64,000 nt of DNA from Volvox africanus (Eukaryota > Chlorophyta > Chlorophyceae > Chlamydomonadales > Volvocaceae): positions 62,001 through 126,000 of the forward strand of contig BSDZ01000101.1 of assembly GCA_030268105.1 (NCBI GenBank), given 5' to 3'. Positions 63,722 to 64,000 of this stretch are shown piece by piece. The notes under the pieces were generated by a model that saw only the letters and a program-made list of their open reading frames with translations, searched no databases and was not told the DNA's origin. Made by a program: the position numbers and the translations under genes. Every line of letters begins with the position of its first letter. Within the stretch, counting starts at the first letter, position 1.

Positions 63722-64000
63722 CATTCCGCATGCACCAGCGGCCCATCCCCATACCCTCATCCGTACCCGCGCGCACAGCATCACCTACATACATACATAC
63801 CCACCGCTAAAGCTACAGCGCCCACACACCATCCTGCTCGATATTCAATCCAAGCATGCTGAAGTCTCATGTCTGACCGGGACGAAGCACAGCGCGCGCA
63901 GGGAGGGAGGTGTTGTATCCCTCTTCACTGCTCATGCACTGATCTGCATGTCTCAACATGAAGTGCCAATGATGATGCGCTCACGCAACAAGACAAACGC

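Larger units (their letters stand above)
52637..64000. repeat. Tandem satellite array, unit 1737 or 2016 bp, at least 5.9 copies
   Basis: Head-to-tail copies start at 52637, 54374, 56390, 58406, 60423 and 62160; the last is cut by the window end. Units differ at only a few sites and by presence or absence of one 279-bp segment, so they are very recent or homogenised. Each unit has a tRNA-Arg-like sequence (minus strand), a near-perfect 13-bp hairpin ('aatggcggaatat', 2-base loop) and AT-rich stretches. Open frames of up to 160 codons repeat in every unit, but their composition and lack of motifs argue against protein coding apart from the bacterial-looking segment. No reverse transcriptase, transposase or rRNA is present. 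Confidence 0.97.
62160..64000. repeat. Array unit 6 (truncated by window end, with znu insert)
   Basis: Filled-site unit; insert 62212-62490. 1841 bases are present, so about 175 are beyond the window. The hairpin is perfect, as in unit 2; the tRNA variant is as in unit 4. Confidence 0.95.

Noticed and set aside
52637..64000. CRISPR array or rDNA spacer explanation for the tandem repeats
   Set aside because: Units of about 2 kb with no short repeat-spacer pattern, no rRNA sequence and a eukaryotic gene context.

Overview
The window reads as nuclear DNA of a green alga, most likely a chlamydomonadalean (volvocine-type) chlorophyte. Reasons: protein-coding genes are split into many short exons by introns of roughly 100-1200 bases with GT..AG borders (one GC..AG); exons are GC-rich; TGTAA motifs, the usual green-algal polyadenylation signal, lie downstream of some stops; and the gene set (an OPR/FASTK-like helical-repeat protein, a leishmanolysin-type surface metallopeptidase, an ABCD half-transporter, an organelle-type pseudouridine synthase) fits this lineage. 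The species cannot be fixed from sequence alone. There are no operons; each gene was modelled by finding exons that join in phase.

Layout. 97-4584 (+): 3' part of a gene for an OPR-like organelle RNA-binding protein, partly resolved. 5673-7355 (-): small single-pass membrane protein with a P/S/T-rich tail. 10435-17516 (-): M8 (leishmanolysin/GP63-like) metallopeptidase with EGF-like segment, C-terminal membrane anchor and cytoplasmic tail. 18436-27469 (+): complete 17-exon ABC half-transporter of subfamily D (790 aa). 30275-36231 (-): complete 11-exon ornithine aminotransferase (450 aa), with two fold-back or duplicated elements in its introns. 39166-46582 (-): unrecognised multi-pass membrane protein (about 585 aa). 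47000-52211 (+): 9-exon RluA-type RNA pseudouridine synthase (551 aa) with a GC-AG intron and telomere-like inverted repeats in another intron.

52637-64000 is a different landscape: a head-to-tail array of a unit of about 1.74 or 2.02 kb, five complete copies and a sixth cut by the window end. Every unit carries a tRNA-Arg(ACG)-like sequence on the minus strand. Four of the six units also contain the same 279-bp segment that looks bacterial: the His-rich end of a ZnuC-like ATPase frame followed by the start of a ZnuB-like (ABC-3 family) zinc permease frame. Units 1 and 5 have the empty site. This looks like a captured piece of an endosymbiont (perhaps rickettsial) znuCB operon that spread, or was lost, inside a nuclear tRNA-bearing satellite. 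It is the most interesting signal in the window.

The protein genes do not form one pathway. The metallopeptidase and its downstream neighbour on the same strand seem to share an extracellular module. The OPR-like protein and the pseudouridine synthase would both act on organelle RNA, and ornithine aminotransferase belongs to mitochondrial arginine/proline metabolism.
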